From Myxococcales bacterium (GTDB taxonomy: Bacteria > Myxococcota_A > Polyangia > Polyangiales > Ga0077539), in NCBI GenBank assembly GCA_016792845.1, contig JAEUKH010000031.1:62001-126000 (forward strand): a DNA stretch of 64,000 nt. Direction: 5' to 3'. Position numbers and translations under genes: made by a program. How positions within the stretch are numbered: the first letter of the stretch is position 1; each line of letters begins with the position of its first letter. A model generated the notes under the pieces. That model was not told the DNA's origin. It saw nothing but the letters and a program-made list of their open reading frames with translations, and ran no database searches. This document shows positions 25,718 to 35,169 of the stretch, piece after piece.

Positions 25718-27615
25718 CACGGGCCCCCGGGCGGCTGAAGCTGCACGTTCGGCTCGGGCAGACGGAGCGGCCCCCCACCACCGCCACCGGGCCCCGCGCG
25801 CCGCTGGGCCTGCTGGGCTTGCTGCATCGCTTGACGCTGACGCTGGGCCTGCTCCATCGCCTGGGCCTGGAGCGCCGCGACGGTGTCGCGCACGTTGTTG
25901 ACCGTGACGATGGGCGCGTCGAGGCTCAGGTCGAAATGGCCGCCGTTGTCGCCCACCCGGCGCGTGGTCAGCGTGCCCTCGACCGGGTCGCCGTTGTTCG
26001 TGCCGGTGCCCGCGGGCGCCCCCAACATCGAGAGCACCCCGGCCGCCGTGAGGTGCACGAGCAGGGGCTGGTTCTCATTGGCCGTGACAGCGAGCCGCGG
26101 GCCTTGCGAGAGGGCCCGAAAGCGCGCCGCCGGGTCGGCCGCGTCGATGAGCATGATGAAGCCCTCTTGCGGCACCACCAGCACCGACCGCTGGTACATC
26201 CGACGCACCTCGGCGGGCACGTTCGGCGGCAGCCGCGCGGGGTCAGGCCCGAGGCGCATCCGGAGCGTGCCCGCGGGCACCCCTGGGGGGTTGGGGAGCA
26301 CGGCGAACTGGTCGGCGGGGTTCATCCCCGAGGGGCGGGGCGTGCGCGGCACCGCCACCGCGGCGTTGCGAAGCGCAGTGATCGCCGCCGCCGGGTCGGC
26401 CACCCGAATCAGCTCGATCTTGGTGCCGCCGTCTTCGGCCAAAAAGCCCATGGCCCGCTCGCCCGAGCGCCGAAAGCCCGTGGTCTCGTTGAGGCTCTGC
26501 TGAAAGCGCACGAACTCAGGCCCGAGCATCTGCCGCGCCCGCGGATCTTCTTCGGGCGGCGACAAGAGCGGCGCGAAGGCCGACATGTCGAGCCCGGCGG
26601 CGAAGTACGAGTTCACCGTCGCGGGCAGCTGCGCCAGGAGGTCGACCGCCGCGCGGTGCCCCACGGCGGTGCCCACGATGGCGCGGGTGCTCGCGCCGGT
26701 GGCCCGCGCGAACTCGCCCTCGCCGCGAATGTGGTAGGCGTTCTCATCGACCGTGAGCCGCAGGTGGAGGAGGCTCAAATCGTCGACGAGCTGCTTGGTG
26801 TTGAGGGCGCTGCGGTGGGCCTCGTCGTAGGCCTCGACCCGCGCGCGCTCAGCCCCCTGGCCCGTGCGGCGGGGATCTTGCGCTTCGAGGGCCTCGATCT
26901 GCTGCGCGAACACCGCCCGCACCCGCTCGGCCCTGAGCGTGGCGTCGAGCACCGCGTCGCCCTCGGGCGCCTGCGAGGCGGCCGCCACGAACCACGTCGC
27001 GTTGCGCTCGAGCACCTCGGTCGGGCCGCACAAGAGCACCCACCCGACGGGCGCCCGTCGGGCCACCCAACACGGCGGCGCGGCGACCCCGCCGTCACCC
27101 TGCGGCGCGTCTGAGGTCGGGCGGTACACCCCCGGAGACGCCTGGCGGTACCCCCGCAGGGCCTGGGCGTCTTGCGCGAGGCTCATGCCCGGGCGCAGCG
27201 GCCACGCCGCGGCCACGGTGATCGGCGCGCGACCGTTGGCCCCCTGCCCCGTCACCATGAGGGCCGCGAAGGGCGCGTCGGGGTCGAGGTCAACCCCGTG
27301 CTCGCCCACCCCCGGGGTGATGCCCGGGATCACCTGCCCGAGCGCGAGCCGCGTGGGCGCGCCGGGGGCGATGAGGTTCAGCACCTTGCGCAACGAGCCG
27401 CCGCGAAGGCCCACGAGCGCGTTCGCGGGCACGGCCTCGCTCGGGCCCTGGGTCGAGGGCGCGGGCGCAGCCCCGGCGTCGCCCGCGGTGGGCGTCGCAG
27501 CGCCCGCGTCGGCGCGCGCGGCGCCGCTCGGCGCGGGGTTGTTGTTCTTGTTGCAAGACGCGGCCGCCACGAGCGCGAGCGCGAGGGTCAACGAAACCGA
27601 AGCTGCCTTCTTCAT
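25717..27615 (-). CDS. Large hypothetical lipoprotein
   Basis: A 632-residue protein that I do not recognise. It has a lipoprotein signal (MKKAASVSLT..., VAAASC lipobox), a Pro/Ala/Asp-Ala-Gly linker to about residue 60, and a long globular region with several predicted alpha/beta segments. The last 60 residues are Gln/Ala-rich helix then a Gly/Pro-rich tail (RRAGPGGGGGG). No catalytic motif is evident. It lies 101 bases downstream of the HEAT-repeat gene and is coupled to the aminotransferase gene. It probably sits in the inner or outer membrane facing the periplasm. Confidence 0.75.
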   Translation of the reverse strand: MKKAASVSLTLALALVAAASCNKNNNPAPSGAARADAGAATPTAGDAGAAPAPSTQGPSEAVPANALVGLRGGSLRKVLNLIAPGAPTRLALGQVIPGITPGVGEHGVDLDPDAPFAALMVTGQGANGRAPITVAAAWPLRPGMSLAQDAQALRGYRQASPGVYRPTSDAPQGDGGVAAPPCWVARRAPVGWVLLCGPTEVLERNATWFVAAASQAPEGDAVLDATLRAERVRAVFAQQIEALEAQDPRRTGQGAERARVEAYDEAHRSALNTKQLVDDLSLLHLRLTVDENAYHIRGEGEFARATGASTRAIVGTAVGHRAAVDLLAQLPATVNSYFAAGLDMSAFAPLLSPPEEDPRARQMLGPEFVRFQQSLNETTGFRRSGERAMGFLAEDGGTKIELIRVADPAAAITALRNAAVAVPRTPRPSGMNPADQFAVLPNPPGVPAGTLRMRLGPDPARLPPNVPAEVRRMYQRSVLVVPQEGFIMLIDAADPAARFRALSQGPRLAVTANENQPLLVHLTAAGVLSMLGAPAGTGTNNGDPVEGTLTTRRVGDNGGHFDLSLDAPIVTVNNVRDTVAALQAQAMEQAQRQRQAMQQAQQAQRRAGPGGGGGGPLRLPEPNVQLQPPGGP

Positions 27616-27716
27616 CGCGGCCGCGAGCGGTACACCATCATCGCCACGGTGTCACCAACACGCCGCAAACAAAGGCCAGTATCAAAGCGGAAGGGCTCGT
27701 TCGCGCGGGGCCGCGC

Positions 27717-30275
27717 TCACTGCTGCGAGATGGTCGACCCGGCGGCGCTGAGGTTCAAGAGCTCGCGGCGCGCGAGCTCGGCGGCCCGAGCGTTCGCGGT
27801 CTGACGGCGCAGCGCGTGGAGCGAGCCGCGGTCGACGGTGGCCCGAAGCGCCTTGAAGGCCGTCTCCTGGCGCGCGGCGTCGCTCCCGAGGGCGGCCGCC
27901 CGGAGGAGTTCGCGCACCTCGAAGGCGCCCGCGCCGATGGGGTTGTCCCAGCCGGTCTTGAGCCGCAGGGTGAGCGCCTGCATGGCCCAGTTGTACTGCC
28001 GCGACGCACGGCCGCGTTCGAGCAAGGCCGCCGTCTCGAAGCGCCGAAACACCCGCCCGTCTTCGAACATCGCGCGGGTCAACGGCACGATCTCGGCGTT
28101 CTCTTGCACCACCGAGTTGTTGCCTGCGTTGCCCGTGGCCCGCGGCTGAAAGGTGTTACGCAAGAGCCCGTTGAGCTCGTCGTTGCTCTGGAGGGCGTTC
28201 ACCAGCTCGTTGGCCGCGCGCTGATTGCCCCCGAGCACGATGGCCACCGCCGCGGCGAAGCGCACGTTGCCGTCTTGCGGGTCGGTCGACCCGAGGAGCC
28301 GGATCAACGCCTCGCTCGTCGAATCGTCGGCGCCGAATCCCGCCGCGATCGCCGCGCCCTTCATGATCTCGGGGTCGACCCCGCGGCGGAGGTAGGTCTC
28401 GATCAGCCGGCCCGCGATGGCCGGCGTGCACCGACCGCGGAGCGCGTAGATGTAGAAAATACGCGACTCTGCGGGCACGTTGGTGTCGCCCGCGCGGGTC
28501 GCCATCTCGTTGAGCGCGGCCTCGTCGGCGAGCGCCGCGAGAGCGTAGCCCGCCTCTTCGCGCAGCTCACGCCGATCGGTGGGGTCTTCGACCACCCGAC
28601 GCAGCGCGCCGATGAGGCTCGCCCGTTGTTGCGGCGTCATCGCGGGCACGGTCACCCCGGCGCTCGCGGGGGGCGTGTAGCTCGCCCACGCGGCGCCGCG
28701 GATCGCGGCCTCACGGCGCGCGGCGACCTCTTGATCTTGCACCGTGGCCTCGACCATCCGCATGCCCTGCGGCTGCCGGATGTTGCTCACGATGGTCGAG
28801 AAGCAAGACGGCGCACGCAGCGCGCAGACCGCCATCGCGGCCCCGCCCTGGGTGTCGGGCTGCGCGAGCATCGACTGAAACACCGAGGCCATCGAGGCGT
28901 CACCCGACACCGCGAGGGCCATGATGAGCTGCGAGCGCACGAAGTCTGCGCGGGGGTCGCGCAGCATCGCGGCGAGCTGGGTCTTGGCCCGCGCCGCGGC
29001 CCCTGGCACCCGACGGATCTGGTCGAGCGCGAGCTTCGCCTCTTGGGTGCCGTTGATGTCTGCGGGGTGCTCGAGCCCGTACTGCGCGTACCCGAGGAGC
29101 CCTTCGACGGCGCGGATGTCACCGATCTCGGCGAGGCCGAAGATGGCATTCTTCTTCATGTCGCGGGCCGCGGGCTCGGTCGAGGCCGTGGCCAGCTGAA
29201 GCGCCTCGGCGAGCGCGTCGCCCGCCCCGGGGTCACGCTGCTCGCGCAAGAGGCGGGTCGCGAAGGCCCGGGTCTCGAGGTCGCGGGCCCCGTGGATGAT
29301 CACCGCGAGGGCAGGCGCCCCGGCGCTGGTGGCGAGCGCGGTGATGACGCCGTCGCGGGCCGTCGGGTGCGCCCCGAGGAAGGCCATGATGTTGTCAGTG
29401 GCCCGGGGGTCACCCGAGCGGCCGAGGCCGATGGCCGCTTCGCGCGCGATCGACTCCTGGCTGTCGCGCGCGAGCACGCCGAGGTCGTCGAGGGTCTCGG
29501 CGCTGGCGATCTCTGCGAGCGAAATCGCCGCGAGCTGGCGCGAGGCGACGTTGCGCGATGTGACAAGCTCGTGGAGCCGCGACACCCCGGCCATGCGCGC
29601 CACCAACGCGGGGTCGAAGGCGCGGCGGCTGTCGAGCCCGTTCACCTGCTGGAGCTTGTTGGTCTCAAGGAGGTCGCGCACGGTCGGCCACGCTTGCGGC
29701 TCGTTGAGCACCACGAGGGCCCAGGCGACCTCGATGCGGTCGGTGTTGGGGTCGGTGGTCGGCAGCGCCCGCAAGAGCGCGGCTCTCGCAGGTTCGGCCG
29801 CGGGGAGCCCGATCTCTGCGAGCCCGAGCGCGGCCTGCGCCCGGGGCGCCCCGGGGGTGTCGAGGCCCTCGATCAACAAGGGCACCGACTGCGGGTCGCG
29901 GAGCCCCGCCAGGATGCGCCGCGCCGCTTGACGGAGCGCCATCGAGCGGTTGCCCGCGTACACCTCGCGCACGAGGCGCGCGGTCTCATCGTTCGGGAGG
30001 TTGCGGTTCAGGATCTCGGTGAGACTCTGACGGCCGCGGGTCGCCTCATCGGCCTCGGCGGCCTCTTGTTTGGCCGAGTTGATGAGAAAATATCCCGTGC
30101 CGCCGCCCACCGCGAGCACCGAGGCGATCACCAGCCAACCGAAGGGCGAGACGCGCCGGTTGATCTGGCGCGCGGCCTCGTCATCGCTCGACGCTGGCGC
30201 CACCCCGCGGTCATCATCAACCACCCCATCGGGAACGTCTGGGAGATCGCTCAAATCATCATCGCTACCGGCCAT
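27717..30275 (-). CDS. Membrane-anchored HEAT-repeat protein
   Basis: An 852-residue protein. It has a 45-residue acidic N-terminus (DDDLSDLPDVPDG, DDEAARQI), one transmembrane helix (about residues 46-66, PFGWLVIASVLAVGGGTGYF), then an extended alpha-helical repeat region. Many HEAT-like units are seen (for example PQSVPLLIEGLDTPG, AALGLAEIG, SGDPRATDNIMAFLG). The topology suggests an acidic cytoplasmic tail and a periplasmic solenoid for protein binding. ATG 30275 was chosen; a TTG two codons upstream is also open. A lipoprotein gene follows, possibly a partner. Confidence 0.8.
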   Translation of the reverse strand: MAGSDDDLSDLPDVPDGVVDDDRGVAPASSDDEAARQINRRVSPFGWLVIASVLAVGGGTGYFLINSAKQEAAEADEATRGRQSLTEILNRNLPNDETARLVREVYAGNRSMALRQAARRILAGLRDPQSVPLLIEGLDTPGAPRAQAALGLAEIGLPAAEPARAALLRALPTTDPNTDRIEVAWALVVLNEPQAWPTVRDLLETNKLQQVNGLDSRRAFDPALVARMAGVSRLHELVTSRNVASRQLAAISLAEIASAETLDDLGVLARDSQESIAREAAIGLGRSGDPRATDNIMAFLGAHPTARDGVITALATSAGAPALAVIIHGARDLETRAFATRLLREQRDPGAGDALAEALQLATASTEPAARDMKKNAIFGLAEIGDIRAVEGLLGYAQYGLEHPADINGTQEAKLALDQIRRVPGAAARAKTQLAAMLRDPRADFVRSQLIMALAVSGDASMASVFQSMLAQPDTQGGAAMAVCALRAPSCFSTIVSNIRQPQGMRMVEATVQDQEVAARREAAIRGAAWASYTPPASAGVTVPAMTPQQRASLIGALRRVVEDPTDRRELREEAGYALAALADEAALNEMATRAGDTNVPAESRIFYIYALRGRCTPAIAGRLIETYLRRGVDPEIMKGAAIAAGFGADDSTSEALIRLLGSTDPQDGNVRFAAAVAIVLGGNQRAANELVNALQSNDELNGLLRNTFQPRATGNAGNNSVVQENAEIVPLTRAMFEDGRVFRRFETAALLERGRASRQYNWAMQALTLRLKTGWDNPIGAGAFEVRELLRAAALGSDAARQETAFKALRATVDRGSLHALRRQTANARAAELARRELLNLSAAGSTISQQ

Positions 30276-30610
30276 CGCCAATTCGCTCCGCGCCCTGCAC
30301 TCGTGGTTTCGCGCCCACCGCCCGCACCCTGCGAGCGCTCGCTGCGGCGCGAAGCTAGTACAAGCCTACATCTCGGTACAAGCGCCAGCGACGCGCCGCC
30401 CTCGCCGCCGCCGCCCCCTACAGCGACAGCGCCTTCGCACTGCGAAGCAGGCGCGTCAGAGCCACGGCGCTGTGCGTTGCCGCGGAGCGGCGCACGATTT
30501 CGTGCCGACAAGCCCTTTGCAGAGGGGCCGCGAGTGGGCTACGGGCACGGGGGTGCGTAGCGGGCGATGCGGCCGACGGCCGACCTCGGCGCCGCGATGG
30601 AGGTTGTTTG
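30276..30610. other. Divergent intergenic region
   Basis: This 335-base gap between the HEAT-repeat gene (minus) and the desaturase gene (plus) holds no recognisable gene. An 8-bp direct repeat GTACAAGC occurs at 30358-30365 and 30376-30383 (18-base spacing), which might be a binding site. The stretch includes poly-Pro-like GCC/CCG runs without coding character. Confidence 0.45.
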
Positions 30611-31720
30611 ATGTCGACCACGACGACAAAGCGGGCCCACACGGCGCTCGGTCTCATCTCGATCAGTCTGTTCTGTTTGATCCACGCGCTGTCGCTGGTG
30701 ATGCCCTTTGTGGTGGGCGTCTCTTGGGGCGCCGTGGGCCTCGCGTTGGGGCTCTACATCGTGCGCATGTTCGGCATCACCGCGGGGTATCACCGGTATT
30801 TCGCGCACCGCGCCTTCAAGGCGCCGCGGTGGTTTCAGTTCGTCTTGGCCTGGCTCGGCGCCTCGTCGCTGCAAAAGGGCCCCCTCTGGTGGGCCGGCCA
30901 TCACCGCACCCACCACCGGTGGAGCGACACGCCGCGCGACCTCCACTCGCCCCTCCAGCGAGGCTTCTGGTACTCGCACATGGGCTGGTTCTTCAGCCCC
31001 GAGCACGACGCCACCGAGCACGCGCTCATCCCTGATTTTGCGAAGTATGCTGAGCTCCGCTGGCTCGACCGGTACCACTGGGTGCCCGCCGCGGTGATGG
31101 CCTTGGGGTGTTACGCCCTCGACGGCGCCCGGGGCCTCGTCTGGGGCATGGGGGTGAGCACTGTGCTGCTCTGGCACGGCACCTTCTTCATCAACAGCCT
31201 CGCCCACGTCTGGGGTTCGCGTCGGTACGAGACCGCCGACACGTCGCGCAACAACCTCGTCTTGGCGCTCATCACCCTCGGCGAAGGCTGGCACAACAAC
31301 CACCACCACTACATGAACAGCGTCAACCAGGGCTTCTTCTGGTACGAGATCGACCTCAGCTATTACGCCCTGCGGGCCCTGTCATGGGTGAAGATCACCC
31401 GCGATCTCCGCATGCCGCCGGCCCACGTCCTTCGCGACAAGCTGGTGTCTCAGGCCACCGAGGCGGCCGCCCGGCTCACCGAGGCGAGGCTCGCCGCCGA
31501 GGCCAAGCTCGAAGGCGCGCGCATCGCCGCCCGCGAGGTGGTGGTCGAGGCTGAGGCCAAGCTCGAAGGCGCGCGCATCGCCGCCGAGGCCAGGCTCGAA
31601 GGTGCGCGCATCGCCGCCCGCGAGGCGGTGGTCGAGGCCGAGGCCCGCATCGCCGAGGTGCGCGAGGCCGTCGAAGAGGCCGTCGACGCCGCCGACGGCG
31701 CCGTCAAACCCGTCGGCTAA
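30611..31720 (+). CDS. Acyl-lipid/acyl-CoA delta-9 fatty acid desaturase with repetitive C-terminal tail
   Basis: A 369-residue desaturase that inserts a cis double bond into acyl chains using di-iron and oxygen. The three histidine boxes are present: HRYFAHR (about 61-67), HHRTHH (97-102) and HNNHHH (228-233). Two pairs of membrane helices flank them. The typical enzyme ends near residue 275. Here about 90 further residues follow, made of 11-residue units (AEAKLEGARIA, AEARLEGARIA) separated by 7-residue units (AREVVVE, AREAVVE). These would form a charged amphipathic helix. ATG 30611 is used; a TTG precedes it directly. Confidence 0.92.
   Translation: MSTTTTKRAHTALGLISISLFCLIHALSLVMPFVVGVSWGAVGLALGLYIVRMFGITAGYHRYFAHRAFKAPRWFQFVLAWLGASSLQKGPLWWAGHHRTHHRWSDTPRDLHSPLQRGFWYSHMGWFFSPEHDATEHALIPDFAKYAELRWLDRYHWVPAAVMALGCYALDGARGLVWGMGVSTVLLWHGTFFINSLAHVWGSRRYETADTSRNNLVLALITLGEGWHNNHHHYMNSVNQGFFWYEIDLSYYALRALSWVKITRDLRMPPAHVLRDKLVSQATEAAARLTEARLAAEAKLEGARIAAREVVVEAEAKLEGARIAAEARLEGARIAAREAVVEAEARIAEVREAVEEAVDAADGAVKPVG
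31496..31660 (+). repeat. Imperfect tandem repeats coding for the desaturase tail
   Basis: A roughly 32-base unit beginning GAGGCCAAGCTCGAAGG recurs near 31499, 31553 and 31586 with only a few changes. It encodes the AEAKLEGARIA 11-mer; 21-base units coding AREVVVE / AREAVVE lie between copies. The near identity at DNA level points to recent internal duplication. Confidence 0.8.
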
Positions 31721-31727
31721 GATCCGC

Positions 31728-32621
31728 TCACATGGTCTGCGGCTGACACGCCGCGAAGGTGCTCGGGAGGTCGCGAAACCGCAACGAGCACCGCTGATTC
31801 GCCGGGCACGCCGTGCCCGCATCGGTGCCCTCGGTGTCGGGGTTGCAGACCCGGCGGCACACGCGGTTCGGCGCGGCGGTGTTGCACGCGGCGGGGTCGG
31901 TGCCGACGCACGCGAAGCCCGGCGCGCAGCGGGTGTTGACGCAGCACGGGGTGCCGTCGGTGCCGGGGGTGACGCCGCTCTGTTGGGCGAAGCAGTTGGT
32001 GGTGCCGTCGGCCGCGATGGGGTCGCACCGCGGGGTGCTCGGGGCGCAGCGGTTGTTCGCGGTGGCGTAGGGGTCGCAGCTCACCACGCTGATGCAGTAG
32101 CGCGCGTCGAGGCCCGTGATGGTGCCCGCGCACACGGCCCCGGGGCGCCCGCCCCGCGATTCGTCGCGGCAGCTGGTGTTGTCGGTGCCGCAGCAGAGCT
32201 TGGTGCACTCGCCGGGGTCGCCGAGGCAGGCGAAGCCTTCGCGGCAGTCGTTCACCGAGGTGCAGCGCTCGCCCCAGCCGCGGGTGCCGGGGGTGACGCA
32301 GAGGCCCGTGATGGGGCCGTTGGCCATCTCGCGCGCGGCGTAGCAGCCCTCGCCGGCGGCGCATCCTGAGTTGGTGACGTAGTTGCAGCGCCCCAGCATG
32401 CCGCACGAGGCCGTGCTCTGGCCGCTGTCTGCGGGGCCCGCGTCGGGCCGGTCGGCGAGCACCTGACCGACGTCACCGGGGCCTGTGTCGCGGGCCCCGA
32501 GGTCGGTGAGGCTCGGGCCTGCGTCAGCGCCAGGCGTCGTGCCCGTGTCGTCGCTGCACCCCAGCACCGCGGCACCCAAGAGACCGAACCCGAACGACAA
32601 AGCAAGACGTCGAAGACCCAT
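31728..32621 (-). CDS. Cysteine-rich lipoprotein
   Basis: A 297-residue lipoprotein with a signal peptide ending in AAVLGC, an Asp/Gly/Pro linker (about residues 25-70, with DAGP and DTGP), and a domain holding more than 20 cysteines. These fall in short loops such as CGMLGRC, CREGFACLGDPGEC, CCGTDNTSC and CAPGFACVGTDPAAC, consistent with many disulphides. It is a type common in myxobacterial secretomes; function is unknown. I chose ATG 32621 over an upstream TTG. It ends eight bases from the convergent desaturase gene. Confidence 0.8.
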   Translation of the reverse strand: MGLRRLALSFGFGLLGAAVLGCSDDTGTTPGADAGPSLTDLGARDTGPGDVGQVLADRPDAGPADSGQSTASCGMLGRCNYVTNSGCAAGEGCYAAREMANGPITGLCVTPGTRGWGERCTSVNDCREGFACLGDPGECTKLCCGTDNTSCRDESRGGRPGAVCAGTITGLDARYCISVVSCDPYATANNRCAPSTPRCDPIAADGTTNCFAQQSGVTPGTDGTPCCVNTRCAPGFACVGTDPAACNTAAPNRVCRRVCNPDTEGTDAGTACPANQRCSLRFRDLPSTFAACQPQTM

Positions 32622-32661
32622 TGGTTGAAGCAACCTCTCTCTGCCTCAGCCCCCCGGCGGG

Positions 32662-35169
32662 TCAGACCGTCGACGGCACCTCGGCTGGGCCCATCGTAGC
32701 ATCGACCGCGACCCATCCCACTGAATCGCCAACAACCGTGAGCGACACGCGGTCGCCGCGACGGAGCTCCCCGCGCAACACGGCGTCGGCGAGGGGCCCC
32801 TCGACCCAGCGGGCGATGGCCCTGCGCATCGGGCGCGCGCCGAGGCTGGGCTCGTAGCCGCCGCGGCGCAAGAGGAACTCGACCACGCGCTCCTCGGCGG
32901 TGATCTGAATCTTTTGCTCCGCCGCGAGGCGCGCCCCCGAGTCTCGAAGGAGCCTGCGGGCGACCTCGGCCACGTCGCTGTGCGCGAGGGGGCCGAAGAC
33001 GAGGGGCTCGTCGATGCGGTTCCAGAGTTCGGGCGGGAGGGCGCCGCGGGCGGCGGCGAGCACGGCGTTCGCGCGGTCGTCGACGGGGCCTTCGGCGCTC
33101 CGCGCGTCGAAGCCGATGCGCCGCGCGGGGGTTTGGCTCTCGGCGTAGAGTTCTGCCCCGAGGTTTGACGTCATCACCACGACGGTGTTTCGAAAATCAA
33201 CGGTGCGCCCGCGGCCGTCGGTCATTCGGCCCTCATCGAGCAGCCCGAGGAGCGACTCGAGCACATCGCGGTGCGCCTTCTCGATCTCATCGAGCAAGAT
33301 GAGCTGGTAAGGCCGACGGCGCACGGCCTCGGTGAGCTGCCCGCCGTCGCTGTATCCCACGTACCCGGGCGGCGCGCCCACCAGACGGGCGACGCTGTGG
33401 GCCTCTGCAAACTCGGCCATGTCAAAGCGCGCCATGCCGCCCGCCCCCGGAAAGAGCGTCTCGGCCATAGCCTTCGCCGTCTCGGTCTTGCCGACCCCCG
33501 TCGGGCCGAGAAACAGAAAGGTGCCCATCGGGCGCGTGCCGCGAAAGCCCACGGCGTTACGGCGCACCACCCGCGACACCCGCGCGAGGGCCTCGCGGTG
33601 ACCCACCACGCGGGTCGCGAGGTGGACTTCGAGGGCCACGAGGCGCTCTCCGTCGGTCGCCGCCACGCGCTCGAAGGGCATCGCCGCGAGCTCGGCCACC
33701 ACCGAGGCGACGGTGACCGCGCGCAGCGACGGCTCGCCCAGGCGTCGGGCCCGCGCGCAGGCGAGGTCGAGCACGGTGAGGGTGCGCTCGGGCTGGGGGC
33801 GCCCGCCGAGGTAACGCTCGGTGAGGGCCACGGTGTCGAGGGCCGTGGTCTCGTCGACGCTGAGCTCGTGGTGCGTCGCGAGGGCCGCGCAGCGCGACAA
33901 GACCACCCGCTCGACGTCGGCCGGGGGCAGCTCCTCGACGTCGATGCGGAGGGCGCTCTTTTCGAGCCATGGTTCTTGCTCGGCGAGGCGCCGACCTTCA
34001 TCGAGGGTCGCGACGCCCACCCAGGGCACCGCCCCCGACACGAGGAGGTTGCGCAGCTCGGCCACCAACTCGTCGGGGGTCTCGCGCGATGAGAACCACG
34101 GCGTCACCGGGTCGAGCACCACCGTGATGTCGCCCGCCGCGGCGGCGAGCTTCGCCCCGAGCGCGCGCAGCCGCTCGCCCTCGTCGCTGCGAAGCTGCGC
34201 CGCGAACGCAGCATGCCGAAGGTGCACGACGTGGCGCTTCGACCGCGACGCGAGCCCGCGCACCAGCGCGCGCCGACCCACCCCCGGAACCCCCACCAAC
34301 AACGCCCCCCGCCCCTCGCGACGGTTCAGCGCGTCTTCGAGCCGCGCGAGCTCCGTGGCGCGGCCCACCGTGCCCTCCCCCGCGCTCGGCGCCACCACCC
34401 ACGCCGCGAGCCCTTCAGGCAAGCCGCTCGCCTTCGGCGCCTCGCGCACCTCGCGCACCTCGCTCGTTTCAGCCCGCGCCCCCCGCGCCACCCGCGTGTT
34501 GACCTGGCGCGCGCTCCGCACCGGCCCCCGCGACGCCGGAGCGCTCGGCGGCGCCGTCACCGCGGCCTTGAGCGTCTCGGGCGCCACCACCCGCGCGTCG
34601 ACCGGCGAGAGCCGCGCCCGCGACATCAGCCCAGCCCCCGCGCCCGAACCCGGCCGCGCGAGCGACTCACCCCGAGGGCCCCCAACGCCGAGCCGAGACG
34701 CCCCCGCGGCGGCCTGCTGAACCGGCGGCGCGGCGACGACCTGCATCGGCGGCGCGAGGGCCCCGACGCCCCGTACGACGCCTCCGACGAGGGTCTGGGC
34801 GAGCGCCGCGGGCTCGACCCCGAGGGCGGCCACCACATGGTTGAGCGCGCTCTGGGCTTCGGTGAGCGAGGCCGCGAGGAGGTGCCCCACGGTCACCTCG
34901 CCCTCTTGCCGGGCCACCGCGAGGCGCCGCGCCCGCGACTGGACCCGCTCGAAGAGCCCCTCGGGTTCGGCGCTCGCGCGGCTGGCCCTGAGGTCGTTCG
35001 GCTTGAGCCCCGCCTCGCGCAGCGTCTGGGCGCAGTGCCCCGTGCCTTCGAGCGCCGCGTGGGCGAGGTGCAGCGTCGAGGGCGCGACGGCCCGCTCGTG
35101 GGCGAGCTTCAGCGCGCGCTCGACCAAAGCCTTTGCCGACTGGACCCGACCACCTGACGACGGTTGCAT
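32662..35169 (-). CDS. ClpA/ClpC-like AAA+ protein with degenerate first ATPase domain
   Basis: An 835-residue Clp/Hsp100 protein. The Clp-N domain spans about residues 5-130, followed by a long Ala/Pro/Arg-rich linker (about 135-255). D1 (about 260-500) has lost its catalytic core: Walker A reads GVPGVGRR (293-300; Lys and Thr replaced by Arg) and Walker B reads VVLDPV (Glu replaced by Pro). D2 (about 520-820) is intact: GPTGVGKT (555-562), LILLDEIEKAH (623-633), sensor TSNLG. An IGF tripeptide at 685-687 sits where ClpA/ClpX carry the ClpP-binding loop. There is no ClpB-type middle domain. It may be a remodelling or unfoldase subunit powered only by D2. ClpV is less likely because of the D1 loss and distance from tssBC. 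Confidence 0.85.
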   Translation of the reverse strand: MQPSSGGRVQSAKALVERALKLAHERAVAPSTLHLAHAALEGTGHCAQTLREAGLKPNDLRASRASAEPEGLFERVQSRARRLAVARQEGEVTVGHLLAASLTEAQSALNHVVAALGVEPAALAQTLVGGVVRGVGALAPPMQVVAAPPVQQAAAGASRLGVGGPRGESLARPGSGAGAGLMSRARLSPVDARVVAPETLKAAVTAPPSAPASRGPVRSARQVNTRVARGARAETSEVREVREAPKASGLPEGLAAWVVAPSAGEGTVGRATELARLEDALNRREGRGALLVGVPGVGRRALVRGLASRSKRHVVHLRHAAFAAQLRSDEGERLRALGAKLAAAAGDITVVLDPVTPWFSSRETPDELVAELRNLLVSGAVPWVGVATLDEGRRLAEQEPWLEKSALRIDVEELPPADVERVVLSRCAALATHHELSVDETTALDTVALTERYLGGRPQPERTLTVLDLACARARRLGEPSLRAVTVASVVAELAAMPFERVAATDGERLVALEVHLATRVVGHREALARVSRVVRRNAVGFRGTRPMGTFLFLGPTGVGKTETAKAMAETLFPGAGGMARFDMAEFAEAHSVARLVGAPPGYVGYSDGGQLTEAVRRRPYQLILLDEIEKAHRDVLESLLGLLDEGRMTDGRGRTVDFRNTVVVMTSNLGAELYAESQTPARRIGFDARSAEGPVDDRANAVLAAARGALPPELWNRIDEPLVFGPLAHSDVAEVARRLLRDSGARLAAEQKIQITAEERVVEFLLRRGGYEPSLGARPMRRAIARWVEGPLADAVLRGELRRGDRVSLTVVGDSVGWVAVDATMGPAEVPSTV

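Noticed and set aside
27816..30560. A 914-codon plus-strand open frame opposite the HEAT-repeat gene
   Set aside because: It is a GC-rich antisense shadow: Arg/Gly/His/Ala-rich with no recognisable domain, while the minus strand has clear HEAT repeats.
32662..35169. ClpV, the T6SS sheath-recycling ATPase
   Set aside because: It is about 29 kb from tssBC, D1 is inactive, and a ClpA/ClpX-type IGF loop appears in D2.
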